From Aquisphaera giovannonii (lineage in GTDB: Bacteria; Planctomycetota; Planctomycetia; Isosphaerales; Isosphaeraceae): a DNA stretch of 64,000 nt. Under the pieces are notes generated by a model. The model did no database searches, was not told the DNA's origin, and saw nothing but the letters and a program-made list of their open reading frames with translations. Every line of letters begins with the position of its first letter. The first letter of the stretch is position 1. Below are positions 18,422 through 27,446 of this stretch, in pieces. Location of the stretch: contig NZ_CP042997.1 of NCBI RefSeq assembly GCF_008087625.1, positions 3,038,001 to 3,102,000 of the forward strand. The letters run 5' to 3'. Position numbers and translations under genes: made by a program.

Positions 18422-20012
18422 GGGCCACGCGCTCCCGCTCGCGTTCGTAGGCGCGTCCGCCGGATGCGGAGTCGGGCGGGCACGAGGAGGCCTCGATCTG
18501 GTAAAGGTCCTCGCCGGTCTGGGTCGGATAGCGGCCCGTGATGCAGGCCCGGCAGAGTCGGTCGGGGGACATGGTCACGGAGCGGGCGATGGCGTCCACG
18601 GGCAGGTAGCGGAGGCTATCCGCGCCGAGCTCCCTGGCCATCCGCTGCTGGGCTTCCTCGGAGACGCCGCCGTCCGGCAGGTCGATGAACCGAGTCGCGA
18701 ACAGCTCGTCCCGGCTCGACATGTCGATGCCGTAGTAGCACGGGGCGATGATCGGCGGGCAGGCCACGCGCAGGTGGATCTCGCGGGCGCCGCCGCGGTC
18801 CCGGATCTCGTGGACCAGGGCACGCATGGTCGTCGAGCGGACGATGCTGTCCTCCACCAGCAGGACTCGCTTGCCCTTCAGAACCTCCGGCAGCGGCGTG
18901 TACTTGAGGCGGGCCTTGGCCGCACGGTCGGCGGTGCCTTCGATGAAGGTCCGGCCCACGTAGCGATTCCGCATGAGGCCCTCGACCGAGGGGATCTTGA
19001 GGGCGAACGACATTGCGTCGGCGGCGGCCTTGGCCGTGTCGGGCACGGGGACGACGATCGTCTCGGCGTCGAGCGGCACGTCCTCCAGCCGGGCAAGCTC
19101 CTTGCCCAGCTCCGACCGGCTCAGGTAGACCGAGCGGTCATCCAGGGTGCTCGCCACGTTGGCGAAGTAGATCCACTCGAAGAAGCAGTGGGCCTGCCGG
19201 GGGGACGGGGCATAGCGCTCGACCCGTACGCCTTCCCGGCTGGCCACGACCAGGCAGCCGGGGTCGAGCGAGCGGATGTTCTTGAAGCCGAGGTTCGCCA
19301 GGGGGACGCTCTCGCTGGCGGCCCCGAAGAGGGGACCATGCTCGGCGATGCAGAGCGGCCGGAAGCCGTACGGGTCGCGGGCCACCACGAGCTCGCCGTG
19401 GGCGGTGAGGAGGACGATGTTGTACGCCCCGTCGAAGCGGTCCGCCAGGCGGCCGAACACGCCCACCCAATCGGGCTGATGGTCCTCATTCTGCAGCTCG
19501 TAGGCCAGCGAGTGCATGATGATTTCCGTATCCGTGTCCCGCTTGAGGTGGTAATCCCCCTTGGAGAGGAGCTCCTCCTTCAGCTCGTTGTAATTGGCGA
19601 GCTGGCCGTTGAAGGCGAAGGCGAACCACTTGGCCTTGCGTCCGTGATCCCGCTCGAACGGCTGGGCGTTGTAGCGGTCGTCGCCGCCGCAAGTTGCGTA
19701 GCGGACGTGGCCGATGGCGGCGGGCCCGTCGGCCCCGCGCATGATGGCCTCGAATTCGTTCCGGTGATTGAGGCGGAAGGCCTCCGCCACCGTCCCGAGC
19801 TCCTTGTGAGTACGGATCAGGGACTGGCGGTCGGGCCGGAAGCTGGCCATGCCCGCGGCCAGCTGGCCGCGATTCTGCATGTCCAGGAGCATGCGGGGGA
19901 CCAGGCGGGCCACGCTGTTGACATCGCCCGGGATGGGTGCCAGCCTGGAGACGGGCTCGTCCAAGGCGTGGAAAACGGCCGCGACGCCGCACTCATGGTA
20001 GAGCTCACCCAT
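18414..20012 (-). CDS. purF: Amidophosphoribosyltransferase
   Basis: The 532-residue enzyme catalyses the first committed step of purine synthesis, glutamine plus PRPP to phosphoribosylamine. The N-terminal nucleophile Cys is residue 8 (MGELYHECGVAAVF), so a 7-residue propeptide must be removed, as in Bacillus-type enzymes. The glutaminase domain follows (GHVRYATCGG, FAFNGQLANY). The phosphoribosyltransferase domain has the PRPP loop VLLVEDSIVRSTT (~375). Cys residues in CPPIIAPCYYGIDM and CRACITGRYP are placed like the iron-sulfur ligands of the Bacillus-type subgroup. A strong promoter candidate lies about 110 bp upstream. Confidence 0.95.
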   Translation of the reverse strand: MGELYHECGVAAVFHALDEPVSRLAPIPGDVNSVARLVPRMLLDMQNRGQLAAGMASFRPDRQSLIRTHKELGTVAEAFRLNHRNEFEAIMRGADGPAAIGHVRYATCGGDDRYNAQPFERDHGRKAKWFAFAFNGQLANYNELKEELLSKGDYHLKRDTDTEIIMHSLAYELQNEDHQPDWVGVFGRLADRFDGAYNIVLLTAHGELVVARDPYGFRPLCIAEHGPLFGAASESVPLANLGFKNIRSLDPGCLVVASREGVRVERYAPSPRQAHCFFEWIYFANVASTLDDRSVYLSRSELGKELARLEDVPLDAETIVVPVPDTAKAAADAMSFALKIPSVEGLMRNRYVGRTFIEGTADRAAKARLKYTPLPEVLKGKRVLLVEDSIVRSTTMRALVHEIRDRGGAREIHLRVACPPIIAPCYYGIDMSSRDELFATRFIDLPDGGVSEEAQQRMARELGADSLRYLPVDAIARSVTMSPDRLCRACITGRYPTQTGEDLYQIEASSCPPDSASGGRAYERERERVALT

Positions 20013-20121
20013 GATCAGGGGTCTTCCCGTAAGTTGGCCCCCGTCGTGCGGGGGATGAGTAGGTCACGACGCACCCGTGCTGGCCGAGAGTTGAGTTCCT
20101 CTAGGCCCCCCCGCCGGTCGA

Positions 20122-20150
20122 ATTATAATGTCGTCAGGATCTACCGACAA
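20122..20150 (-). promoter_or_regulatory. Sigma-70-type promoter for purF
   Basis: Read on the minus strand, TTGTCG (20145-20150) and TATAAT (20122-20127) are separated by 17 bp, which places the start of transcription near 20115, about 100 bp before purF. The -10 lies inside the palindrome ATTATAAT (20122-20129), so it also reads TATAAT on the plus strand toward proB. There is no good -35 in that direction. Confidence 0.7.
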
Positions 20151-20221
20151 CCTTCACGATTCGGCCGGGCGTCCTTTTCGCGACATGGCATCCTTACACG
20201 AACAAGAAAGCGTGTTTTGAC

Positions 20222-21505
20222 GTGCCACCGCGACGCGGTCTTCGGCCGGCGGATTCTCTCCCGGAAGTCCAGGGCGGAGCCTTGAATACGAATCCCAATA
20301 CGGCCGGCGACGGCGCCGCCGGGGCGGTCACCGCGGGCGAGGCACATCCCGTGGCGAGGGCGGCGGATCGGGACCTCGTTCGCGACGAGGTCGTGCTGTC
20401 GTCCGCGATCTGGGTCGTCAAGGTCGGGACGAGCGTCCTGGCGGACCCGCGAGGCAGGCTCGACCCCGAGCGCATCCATCACCTCAGCGAGCAAATCTGC
20501 GCGGTCATGGACACGGGCCGCAAGGTCGCCCTGGTCAGCTCCGGGGCCGTCGGCGCCGGGATCGGTCAGCTCGGCCTGCCCCGGCGGCCGGAGAATCTGT
20601 CCCAGATCCAGGCCGTCGCCGCGGTCGGCCAGTCCTACCTCATCCGCGCCTACGACGAAGGATTCCGCCGCCACGGCAGGCACGCCGCGCAGCTGCTGCT
20701 GACGCACGAGGACTTCGACAGCCGGGCGCGTTACCTCAACATGCGGAACACGTTGCACTCGCTCTTCGAGTACGATGCGGTGCCGATCATCAACGAAAAC
20801 GACACGATCAGCATCGACGAGATCAAGTTCGGCGACAACGACCGGCTGGCCGCGATGGTCACGAATCTGCTGCAGGCCCCGCTGCTCGTGATCCTCAGCG
20901 TCGTGGACGGCCTCCTCCGGACGGATCCTGTCACCCAGGCCCGCACGGCCGAGGTGATCCCCCTGGTACCCCGGATCGACGACGACGTACTCGGGCTGGC
21001 CGGCTCGAGCCGGAGCGCCCTGGGCACCGGCGGGATGCGGAGCAAGCTGGCCGCCGCCGGACAGGTGACGCGTGCGGGCGGATCGGTCATCCTCGCCTCC
21101 GGCACCCGGCCGGAGCCGCTGACGAACATCCTCGCGGGACGGCCCGTGGGCACGCTCTTCCTCGCCCACGGCCAATCCCACCGCGCCCGGCAGCGCTGGA
21201 TCGGGCTGACGGCCAGGCCGCGCGGGCATTACGTCGTGGACGACGGGGCACGCCGGGCCGTCGAAGCGGGCTCCAAGAGCCTGCTCGCCATCGGCATCGT
21301 GGAGGTCGTCGGCGACTTCGACAAGGGCGAAGTCGTGGGCATCCGCGACCGGGAGGGACGGGAATTCGCCCGAGGTCTGACGAACTATCCCTCCACGGAC
21401 GCACGGTCGATCCGGGGCCTGCACACCCACGAGGCCCGCGCGATGCTCGGCGGGGCGCTCTATGACGAGGTCGTCCATCGCGACAACCTCGTGCTGATCT
21501 CCTGA
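20222..21505 (+). CDS. proB: Glutamate 5-kinase
   Basis: This enzyme phosphorylates glutamate in the first step of proline synthesis. The amino-acid-kinase domain starts at WVVKVGTSVL and includes LVSSGAVGAGIGQLG, IINENDTISIDEIKFGDND and the GTGGMRSKL segment. A C-terminal PUA domain (WIGLTARPRG ... GRALTNY-like GLTNYPSTD) completes the full-length form. The start is uncertain. The frame opens with GTG at 20222, but the kinase core begins about 60 codons later; TTG at 20282 and GTG at 20351 (GAGG upstream) are realistic alternatives. The other proline genes are not adjacent. Confidence 0.93.
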   Translation: MPPRRGLRPADSLPEVQGGALNTNPNTAGDGAAGAVTAGEAHPVARAADRDLVRDEVVLSSAIWVVKVGTSVLADPRGRLDPERIHHLSEQICAVMDTGRKVALVSSGAVGAGIGQLGLPRRPENLSQIQAVAAVGQSYLIRAYDEGFRRHGRHAAQLLLTHEDFDSRARYLNMRNTLHSLFEYDAVPIINENDTISIDEIKFGDNDRLAAMVTNLLQAPLLVILSVVDGLLRTDPVTQARTAEVIPLVPRIDDDVLGLAGSSRSALGTGGMRSKLAAAGQVTRAGGSVILASGTRPEPLTNILAGRPVGTLFLAHGQSHRARQRWIGLTARPRGHYVVDDGARRAVEAGSKSLLAIGIVEVVGDFDKGEVVGIRDREGREFARGLTNYPSTDARSIRGLHTHEARAMLGGALYDEVVHRDNLVLIS

Positions 21506-21529
21506 TCGCGCGACCCGATTCGACCCGGC

Positions 21530-22906
21530 TCAGGGCATCGGGAGGTCCTTGAATTCGAAGGGGACCGCGACCCTCGACTCGCTCACCTTGTAGAACCTCA
21601 GCTCGCGGGCGTCGGCGGCGATCTGACCAGCCAGCCCGATCGTCAGCCGCGATTCCTCGGGCTCCATGCCGGTCCGGAACCAGGGGATCGGCTGGCCCTT
21701 CGCGTCGAGGATCTCGATCTGCGGACCCCGGAGATCCGCGGACGACCCGGGCGTCGCCGGCGAGTCGGCGCCCGGCGCGTCCGAGCCGGACGCGACCCTT
21801 GCGGTGAGGTCGATCTGGCGACCGCGGTCGTTCGGGCCGCTCCGGATGTCGTGGATTTCGATGTGGAGGTCGCCCCGGTCGAACGACTTCCCGGCCGCGC
21901 CGGCGAGCGGGACCACCAGGGGGTCGGCCTGCCGGGCCACGGCCAAGATGGGGATCGATCCACGCAGGACCTTGATCACCTTGCCCGGCTCTTCCGGCCT
22001 CATCAGCGGGACGGGCGTCGTGAGGAAGGCGGTCGAGGCGGCGTCGCGGGCGAACGGCCGGACCGCATTGAATGGGACCGGGGACTGGGGCGGCCCCGCG
22101 GCGGGAACGGCCAGGGAATGGCCCTTCTCGTCGACGGCCTCGGTCACCAGGGGGAGCCCGGCGAGCGTGACGCTGAGTCGAGGCTCCGCGGCGAGCTGGA
22201 TCTGGGCGGAGAAATGACTCGTCGCGACGGTCCGCGGCGGGGGAGGGGCCTGGGCGGGCCGCGGGCCGGCGGGCGGCATCGGCGGCTCCGTCATGTCGGA
22301 GGCGAATCCGATGTGCCGACGGTATTCCAGCGCCGCGAGGGTCAGACGGAATGGGCCGCTGTCGCAGGTCGGGAAGATGGGCCGGCCGCGACGGTCCATG
22401 AGTAGCACCGCCTGCCCTTCGCGGCCGTCGGGCGCTCGCTGGGACGCGTCGGGGAGCAGCCTGGACTCCGCACAGAGCCGGTCAAGGGCCTTCCAGAAGG
22501 GCAGCGGCCGGGGCTCTTCCAGCGTGATCCGATCGGTGTTCCATCTCGGCTGGTTGGGCGGGAAGAGGACGAGCCTCATCCCCGTCCTCTCCGAGAGGGA
22601 ACGCACCACCTCGCCGAGGGGCAGGTCCCGGTAGTCGAGGGCGACCAGCGTCGGCTGGGTCAGGACGGACTCCTCGATCTTCTTGAGGAGTGCGGCGGCC
22701 CTCGACCGGACCTCCAAGTCGCGCGAGCTGGCGGCCATCTTCAGCGAGGGGACCGCCAGCGTACCCAACCTCGCGAGGGCCTCCTCGGCGGCCTCGCGTT
22801 CCGCATAGCGCGACGATCCGAGCTGCTCGATGAGGGACCGGGGATCCGAGGATTCGCGGACCTGGCAGGCGAGGCCGATGACCAGTGCAAGACCGAGACC
22901 CGCCAT
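21530..22906 (-). CDS. Secreted HEAT-repeat / STN-like protein of unknown function
   Basis: The 458-residue product has a hydrophobic N-terminus (MAGLGLALVIGLACQV). A HEAT-like helical repeat follows (YAEREAAEEALARLGTLAVPSLKMA, residues ~33-75). Next is VALDYRDLPLGEVVRSLSERTGM, the pattern of a secretin/TonB short N-terminal (STN) domain. The remainder is beta-rich with Pro-rich linkers and has no recognised family. This architecture recurs in planctomycetes, but its role is not established. It converges on proB with a 24-bp gap. Confidence 0.7.
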   Translation of the reverse strand: MAGLGLALVIGLACQVRESSDPRSLIEQLGSSRYAEREAAEEALARLGTLAVPSLKMAASSRDLEVRSRAAALLKKIEESVLTQPTLVALDYRDLPLGEVVRSLSERTGMRLVLFPPNQPRWNTDRITLEEPRPLPFWKALDRLCAESRLLPDASQRAPDGREGQAVLLMDRRGRPIFPTCDSGPFRLTLAALEYRRHIGFASDMTEPPMPPAGPRPAQAPPPPRTVATSHFSAQIQLAAEPRLSVTLAGLPLVTEAVDEKGHSLAVPAAGPPQSPVPFNAVRPFARDAASTAFLTTPVPLMRPEEPGKVIKVLRGSIPILAVARQADPLVVPLAGAAGKSFDRGDLHIEIHDIRSGPNDRGRQIDLTARVASGSDAPGADSPATPGSSADLRGPQIEILDAKGQPIPWFRTGMEPEESRLTIGLAGQIAADARELRFYKVSESRVAVPFEFKDLPMP

Positions 22907-23212
22907 GAAGCACCCCCGTCGGTTCGCTGCGCCGGCGCCCCGTCGTCCGCGGCGCCCCTCCCAATCTTATTCGGCCCAAGGCGACGTTTCCATGGTCGTC
23001 GGGCCGACTGGCCGTCGCCCCGCCGCGACGCCCGGGGCTTGGCGTACGCCGGCAAAACCCATGGAACCCGGCCGCGGGCGCGCGAAATGCGGCTTGACAG
23101 GTCATCCGGACGGGTGATGTCCTCCGATGATTTCGGTACAATGGATTGACATGGGAGAGTTCGTCGCTCGCCCGCGGTGGGAACAACTCAATGATCCCGA
23201 AGAGGCAGGCCC
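22907..23212. other. Divergent intergenic region
   Basis: This 306-bp stretch separates two divergent genes. TTGACA occurs at 23094-23099 and TACAAT at 23137-23142 on the plus strand, but they are too far apart (37 bp) to be one promoter. A TACAAT-centred promoter with a weak -35 near 23114 could drive the gene at 23213. Nothing else is evident. Confidence 0.4.
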
Positions 23213-24052
23213 ATGTTCAGGTACTCTGAAAGACCCTCGTGTCGCTTCCGCGGAACGCTCCTCGGCACGATGGCCCTGGGCGCTGCCGTGATGTTCGGCT
23301 GCGGGACAACGGCCCGGGCCCAGGGGTACGGCCCCGATCCGTTCCGGCCCTACAACTCCCAGTACAACGCGTACATCTACCCCGTCGCACCGTCGATGAA
23401 CTACGGCTACAACAACGCACCGCCCGTCGTCGGGTCGGCCGGGGGTTATCAGAACTACCTGGATTCCCTATCCGGGATGGCCAATGGCCGCGGCGGGGCG
23501 GCAGTCCCTTACAATCAGGCCAACAGGGCCTACGACGAGCAGTTCGGCCGGATTTACCGTCCCAATCGCGAGGCCGACGCGCAGTTTGAACGACGGCAGC
23601 AGAAGGCCAACGACATCTACTTCCAGTATTTCCGCGAGAAGGATCCGAAGCGGCGTGCCCAGCTGCTCCGGGATTACAACCGCGCCCGTACACTCGAGGA
23701 GCGCGACGCCGGTTTGGCAGGCGGCGCCGCCAGGACCCGGGCGGTCGAGTCCGGACGTGCCCGCGGCGAGGCCGGTGCGGCGCGCGACCCGGGTGCCGAC
23801 CTCGGCCCTCCCGCCATCGGCGGCTCCCGATCGGCCGCCAGGCGCGGGAGCGGATTGCCGGTCTCGTCCGCGGCGAGGCGCGCCCCGCGGCCGTCGTCGC
23901 CGACCCGCGCCGCCAGCCCATCCACCGTCCGGGGTCGAAAGCCGGAGGATATCCTCGACCGGGCGAAGGCGACGGAAGCCCCCGAAGGCGGTCCTCCGCC
24001 TGCGGTCGCTCCCCGCCGGCGCGGTCAGGACGGGCCGCCTCCGATCGATTGA
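23213..24052 (+). CDS. Secreted Tyr/Asn- and Arg-rich protein, function unknown
   Basis: The 279-residue protein has a signal peptide ending near ARAQ (~residue 37). After it comes a Tyr/Asn/Pro-rich stretch (residues ~38-100), then an acidic/basic helical part (QFERRQQKANDIYFQYF; residues ~120-160). The C-terminal ~110 residues are Arg/Ala/Pro-rich and low-complexity. I recognise no family. The composition suggests an extracytoplasmic structural or nucleic-acid/polyanion-binding role, which is conjecture. Confidence 0.6.
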   Translation: MFRYSERPSCRFRGTLLGTMALGAAVMFGCGTTARAQGYGPDPFRPYNSQYNAYIYPVAPSMNYGYNNAPPVVGSAGGYQNYLDSLSGMANGRGGAAVPYNQANRAYDEQFGRIYRPNREADAQFERRQQKANDIYFQYFREKDPKRRAQLLRDYNRARTLEERDAGLAGGAARTRAVESGRARGEAGAARDPGADLGPPAIGGSRSAARRGSGLPVSSAARRAPRPSSPTRAASPSTVRGRKPEDILDRAKATEAPEGGPPPAVAPRRRGQDGPPPID

Positions 24053-24175
24053 GCAGTCTTCAGGGGCTCGCGGTCGCGGCGTGGGCTCGCCGTGATTCGT
24101 CGGCCGGAATCCATCAGGGATGGCATGGCATGTCACCCCGGAAGCTCGAATCTTGTCGCGGTGGCCGCTAGCTTG

Positions 24176-24203
24176 TTGACGCCACGCGATGGATCCCTAG
24201 AAT
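24176..24203 (+). promoter_or_regulatory. Sigma-70-type promoter upstream of small RNA / nuo leader
   Basis: TTGACG (24176-24181) and TAGAAT (24198-24203) are separated by 16 bp. Transcription would begin near 24210. The next feature downstream is an intrinsic terminator, not a gene, so the promoter would make a short RNA or an attenuated nuo leader. Confidence 0.6.
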
Positions 24204-24209
24204 ACTGGC

Positions 24210-24334
24210 ATTCTTGTGAACACCGGGCAAGCAAGCCCCGACGCCGGCCTGCCACCTGCCGCCCTCCCTGGCACTGATGTCCGGCCCGCTGGCTTAGCGA
24301 GGTCTCCTTCCCCAGCATCAGGCTGGGGTTTTTT
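24210..24334 (+). ncRNA. Putative small RNA or attenuator leader (~125 nt)
   Basis: The interval runs from the predicted start after a TTGACG-N16-TAGAAT promoter to the end of a strong intrinsic terminator. It contains no credible open reading frame. It lacks the conserved SRP RNA core, tmRNA and RNase P motifs. Either it is a free-standing small RNA, or it is a 5' leader whose terminator can be bypassed into nuoA, 66 bp downstream. I could not find an obvious anti-terminator, so I favour the small-RNA reading only slightly. Confidence 0.4.
24310..24334 (+). terminator. Intrinsic terminator upstream of nuoA
   Basis: CCCCAGC (24310-24316) pairs perfectly with GCTGGGG (24322-24328) around a 5-nt loop and is followed by six T residues (24329-24334). 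It stands 258 bp after the stop of the 23213 gene and 66 bp before nuoA. Confidence 0.9.
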
Positions 24335-24344
24335 GGGGACAACA

Positions 24345-24362
24345 TTGTGAAACGCTTCACAA
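24345..24362. promoter_or_regulatory. Rex- or CRP-like operator upstream of nuoA
   Basis: TTGTGAAACGCTTCACAA has perfect 7-bp inverted arms around ACGC. It matches the TTGTGAANNNNTTCACAA form bound by the NADH-sensing repressor Rex and also the TGTGA-N6-TCACA form of CRP/FNR-family sites. Its position 38 bp before the complex I operon makes Rex attractive, because Rex controls nuo in some actinobacteria. Which regulator binds here is inference. Confidence 0.7.
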
Positions 24363-24399
24363 TCTCCCCGCCGATCGGTTCGCGGAGTTCGGACGAGAG

Positions 24400-24822
24400 A
24401 TGAACACGGAATTCACCCCGATCTTCCTCCTCCTCATGGTCGCGGTCGTGATCGGCCTGAGCATGCTGATCATGAGCGCGGTGTTGGGTCCGAAGAAGGT
24501 CACGGCGGTCAAGCAGATGCCCTACGAGTCGGGCATGAACCCGTTCGGCGACGCCCGGCAGCGGTTCGACGTCCGCTACTACCTGGTCGCGATCGTCTTC
24601 CTGCTGTTCGACGTGGAGTTGCTCTTCCTCTATCCCTGGGCGGTCTCCCAGTGGAGCGGGGCGGCGGCCCCGGTCGCCGCCGCAGAGGCGGCCCCGGCGG
24701 CCGTGGCCGGGATCCCAGCGGCCTTCCGCACGCTGGTGTTCTGGGAGATCCAGGTCTTCGTCGTGATCCTGGTGGCGGCCTTCGCCTACGCCTGGAAGAA
24801 GGGGGTGTTCGAATGGCGTTGA
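24400..24822 (+). CDS. nuoA: NADH-quinone oxidoreductase subunit A
   Basis: This 140-residue membrane subunit of respiratory complex I has three hydrophobic helices. The conserved loop [20 protein letters not shown] is present, as is the acidic [12 protein letters not shown]. An Ala/Pro-rich insertion (residues ~86-107) between helices 2 and 3 lengthens it relative to typical NuoA. It is the first gene of the complete nuoA-N operon. The last 10 bp overlap nuoB. Confidence 0.96.
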   Translation: MNTEFTPIFLLLMVAVVIGLSMLIMSAVLGPKKVTAVKQMPYESGMNPFGDARQRFDVRYYLVAIVFLLFDVELLFLYPWAVSQWSGAAAPVAAAEAAPAAVAGIPAAFRTLVFWEIQVFVVILVAAFAYAWKKGVFEWR

Positions 24823-25517
24823 ACGTGCCTCAGGGGCAGGGGCCCATCGTCACCCGGCCGAGCTCCCAGCTCGTGGTCGAGCCGGCCCACGAAGTCAAGG
24901 TGCCGGAGAACGTCTTCCTCTCGACGCTCGACGCCGCGGTCAACTGGTGCCGCAAGTACAGCCTCTGGCCGATGCCCTTCGCGACGGCCTGCTGCGGGAT
25001 CGAGCTGATGGCCGTGGGCGCCAGCCGGTTCGACATCGCCCGCTTCGGCGCCGAGGTCATGCGGTTCAGCCCCCGCCAGTGCGACCTGATGATCGTCGCC
25101 GGCCGGGTGGCGATGAAGATGATGCCGGTCCTCCAGCGGATCTGGCTCCAGATGCCGGAGCCCAAGTGGTGCATCAGCATGGGCGCGTGCGCCTCGACGG
25201 GGGGGGTCTTCGACACCTACTCCGTGGTCCAGGGGGTGGACCGCTTCATCCCGGTGGACGTCTACATCCCGGGGTGCCCTCCGAGGCCCGAGCAGATCCT
25301 CCGCTCCCTGATGGACCTCCAGGGCAAGATCCAGAAGGGGGGCGGGATGTTCGCCTCCAACGGCCTGCCCGAGTTGCTCGAGCGCGAGAAGCTCATGGCC
25401 GAGCGGCGGTCGATGCCGCCCGGCTACTCGATCGCCCCGGAGCGGGGCGACGAGGACCGATACGGCTATCGCCTGCCCGGCGGACCCGCCCGACTGGGCG
25501 GCGACGAGTCGCACTAA
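24813..25517 (+). CDS. nuoB: NADH-quinone oxidoreductase subunit B
   Basis: This 234-residue peripheral subunit carries cluster N2, the last iron-sulfur centre before quinone. The four Cys ligands are visible in [11 protein letters not shown] (adjacent pair), MGACASTGG and [11 protein letters not shown]. The C-terminal ~55 residues ([21 protein letters not shown] onward) exceed the usual length. The start is the ATG at 24813, inside nuoA. The family normally starts shortly before the [20 protein letters not shown]-type segment, which fits. Confidence 0.96.
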   Translation: MALNVPQGQGPIVTRPSSQLVVEPAHEVKVPENVFLSTLDAAVNWCRKYSLWPMPFATACCGIELMAVGASRFDIARFGAEVMRFSPRQCDLMIVAGRVAMKMMPVLQRIWLQMPEPKWCISMGACASTGGVFDTYSVVQGVDRFIPVDVYIPGCPPRPEQILRSLMDLQGKIQKGGGMFASNGLPELLEREKLMAERRSMPPGYSIAPERGDEDRYGYRLPGGPARLGGDESH

Positions 25518-25579
25518 CCGGAGCCCCGATCCGCGGACGCGGGGACGACGACGGCCCCCCTGGAGAGCGAATCGCCTCG

Positions 25580-26113
25580 ATGAGCAGCACGACCGAAACA
25601 CTCGCCGACCCCCACGCCGCCACCCTGCGGGCGCTCGCCCGCGAGTTCGGCGAGGGGGTCTTCACGACCTCCCGCTTTCGGGACAACCTCCGGCTGTTCG
25701 TGCCCCCGGCGCGGCTCCTCGACCTGCTGAAGTTCCTCAAGCAGCGTTGCGGATTGAACCTGCTCGCGGAGCTGGGCGGGGCCGATTACCTCGGCTATCC
25801 CGGCCGCAGCCGCGAGCGATTCGAGGTCCACTACGTGCTCCGCAACCTGGACACCAGCGAGAAGCTGGTGGTCAAGGTCGGCGTCAGCGACCCGGACCCC
25901 ACCCTCCCCTCCGCCTATCCGCTCTGGAAGGGCGCCGACTGGATGGAGCGCGAGGTCTTCGACATGTTCGGCATCCGGTTCGAGGGCCATCCCGACCTGC
26001 GGCGGATCCTGATGCCGGAGGAGTTCGCCGCCTTCCCGCTCCGGAAGGATTACCCCCTGCGAGGCCGCGGCGAGCGGCACAACTTCCCCAGGCTCTCCCG
26101 CGGCGAATCCTGA
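25580..26113 (+). CDS. nuoC: NADH-quinone oxidoreductase subunit C
   Basis: The 177-residue subunit belongs to the 30-kDa family of complex I and sits beside NuoD in the peripheral arm. The signature region is [21 protein letters not shown] followed by RILMPEEF and [11 protein letters not shown]. It is separate from NuoD, unlike the fused NuoCD of enterobacteria. The start is the ATG at 25580; the 62-bp gap to nuoB contains a GGAGAG ribosome-site-like run. Confidence 0.95.
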   Translation: MSSTTETLADPHAATLRALAREFGEGVFTTSRFRDNLRLFVPPARLLDLLKFLKQRCGLNLLAELGGADYLGYPGRSRERFEVHYVLRNLDTSEKLVVKVGVSDPDPTLPSAYPLWKGADWMEREVFDMFGIRFEGHPDLRRILMPEEFAAFPLRKDYPLRGRGERHNFPRLSRGES

Positions 26114-26173
26114 CCCGAGCCCGGCGAGCCCCGCCGATCCCCGGTACCCGATCGACAGAATCGCGAGGAAGAC

Positions 26174-27394
26174 GTGACGGCCAATCTGCTCGACGAACCC
26201 GAACTGGAACGCGACGCGAAGCAGGTGACGTGGACCCTGAATTTCGGGCCCCAGCACCCCGCCACGCACACCACCCTGCGACTGATCCTGGAGCTGGACG
26301 GCGAGCGGATCGTCAAGGCGACGCCCGAGATCGGCTACCTGCATTCCGGCTTCGAGAAGCTCGGCGAGCACCTGAACTACAACCAGTACGTGACGATTGC
26401 CGACCGCAAGAACTACATCAGCCCGCCGCTCAACGAGGTGGCGTGGCACCACGCCGTCGAGAAGCTCCTGGGGATCGAGCTGACCCCGCGCTGCCAGTAC
26501 ATCCGCGTGATCATCGGAGAGCTCGCCCGGATCAGCGACCACCTGCTGTGCACGGGTGCCGCGGCGCTGGACCTGGGGGCGTTCACCGCGTTCCTCTACG
26601 CATTCAACCTCCGCGAGCAGATCTACGACGTCTACGAGGAGATGTCGGGCTACCGCTTCCACCCGGGGTACACCCGGGTCGGCGGCGTCCTCTACGACTT
26701 CAACGACCGCGTCCTGGACAAGGTCCGCCGGGTGCTGGACAGCTTCCCGAAGGTCTACTCGGACATGTCCAAGCTCCTCTTCCGGAACCGGATCTTCCTG
26801 GATCGGGTGCGGGGCGTCGGCGTGCTCACCAAGGAGGACGCGATCTCGATGTCGGTCACCGGCCCGCTCGCCCGGGCGAGCGGCGTGGCCTACGACCTCC
26901 GCAAGGATGAGCCCTACCTGGCCTATCCCGACTTCGACTTCGAGGTGCCCTACTGCACCGAGGGGGACTGCTGGGCCCGCTTCATCGTCCGGATGGAGGA
27001 GATGAAGCAGAGCCACTCCATCCTCACACAGGCGCTCAAGCGCCTGCCGGGCGGACCGGTGAACCTGCCGATCGCCGAGAAGCTCTCCGCGCCCGATAAG
27101 CTCACGACCTACAACAGCATGGAGGGCCTGATCCAGCACTTCGAGCTGATCATGCCCAACCGCGGATTCACGACGCCCCGGGAGGAGATCTACGCGGCGA
27201 TCGAGAGCCCCAACGGGGAACTCGGCTACTACCTCGTCGCCGACGGCAGCGAGTTCGCCTGGCGCGTCCGGACGCGGCCGCCGTCGTTCATCCACTTCGC
27301 CGTCTTCCCGCACATCATCAAGGACCACCTCATCGCCGACGTGGTGGCCGTGCTGGGGAGCCTGAACATCATCGCGGCCGAGCTCGACCGCTGA
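26174..27394 (+). CDS. nuoD: NADH-quinone oxidoreductase subunit D
   Basis: This 406-residue 49-kDa-family subunit forms the quinone site with NuoB. The N-terminal loop FGPQHPATHTTLRL holds the quinone-contacting His, and EIGYLHSGFEKLGE, NEVAWHHAVEKLLG and GPLARASG are conserved. The C-terminus is HIIKDHLIADVVAVLGSLN. It starts with GTG at 26174, preceded by GAGGAAG. Length is normal for the family. Confidence 0.96.
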   Translation: MTANLLDEPELERDAKQVTWTLNFGPQHPATHTTLRLILELDGERIVKATPEIGYLHSGFEKLGEHLNYNQYVTIADRKNYISPPLNEVAWHHAVEKLLGIELTPRCQYIRVIIGELARISDHLLCTGAAALDLGAFTAFLYAFNLREQIYDVYEEMSGYRFHPGYTRVGGVLYDFNDRVLDKVRRVLDSFPKVYSDMSKLLFRNRIFLDRVRGVGVLTKEDAISMSVTGPLARASGVAYDLRKDEPYLAYPDFDFEVPYCTEGDCWARFIVRMEEMKQSHSILTQALKRLPGGPVNLPIAEKLSAPDKLTTYNSMEGLIQHFELIMPNRGFTTPREEIYAAIESPNGELGYYLVADGSEFAWRVRTRPPSFIHFAVFPHIIKDHLIADVVAVLGSLNIIAAELDR

Positions 27395-27446
27395 GCCGGC
27401 CGGGACGAGACGACTCCGGACGTATCGAATCGAGGACGACCGCACG

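Noticed and set aside
23094-23142. TTGACA and TACAAT as one promoter for the 23213 gene
   Set aside because: The spacing is 37 bp, far outside the 15-19 bp range of sigma-70 promoters.
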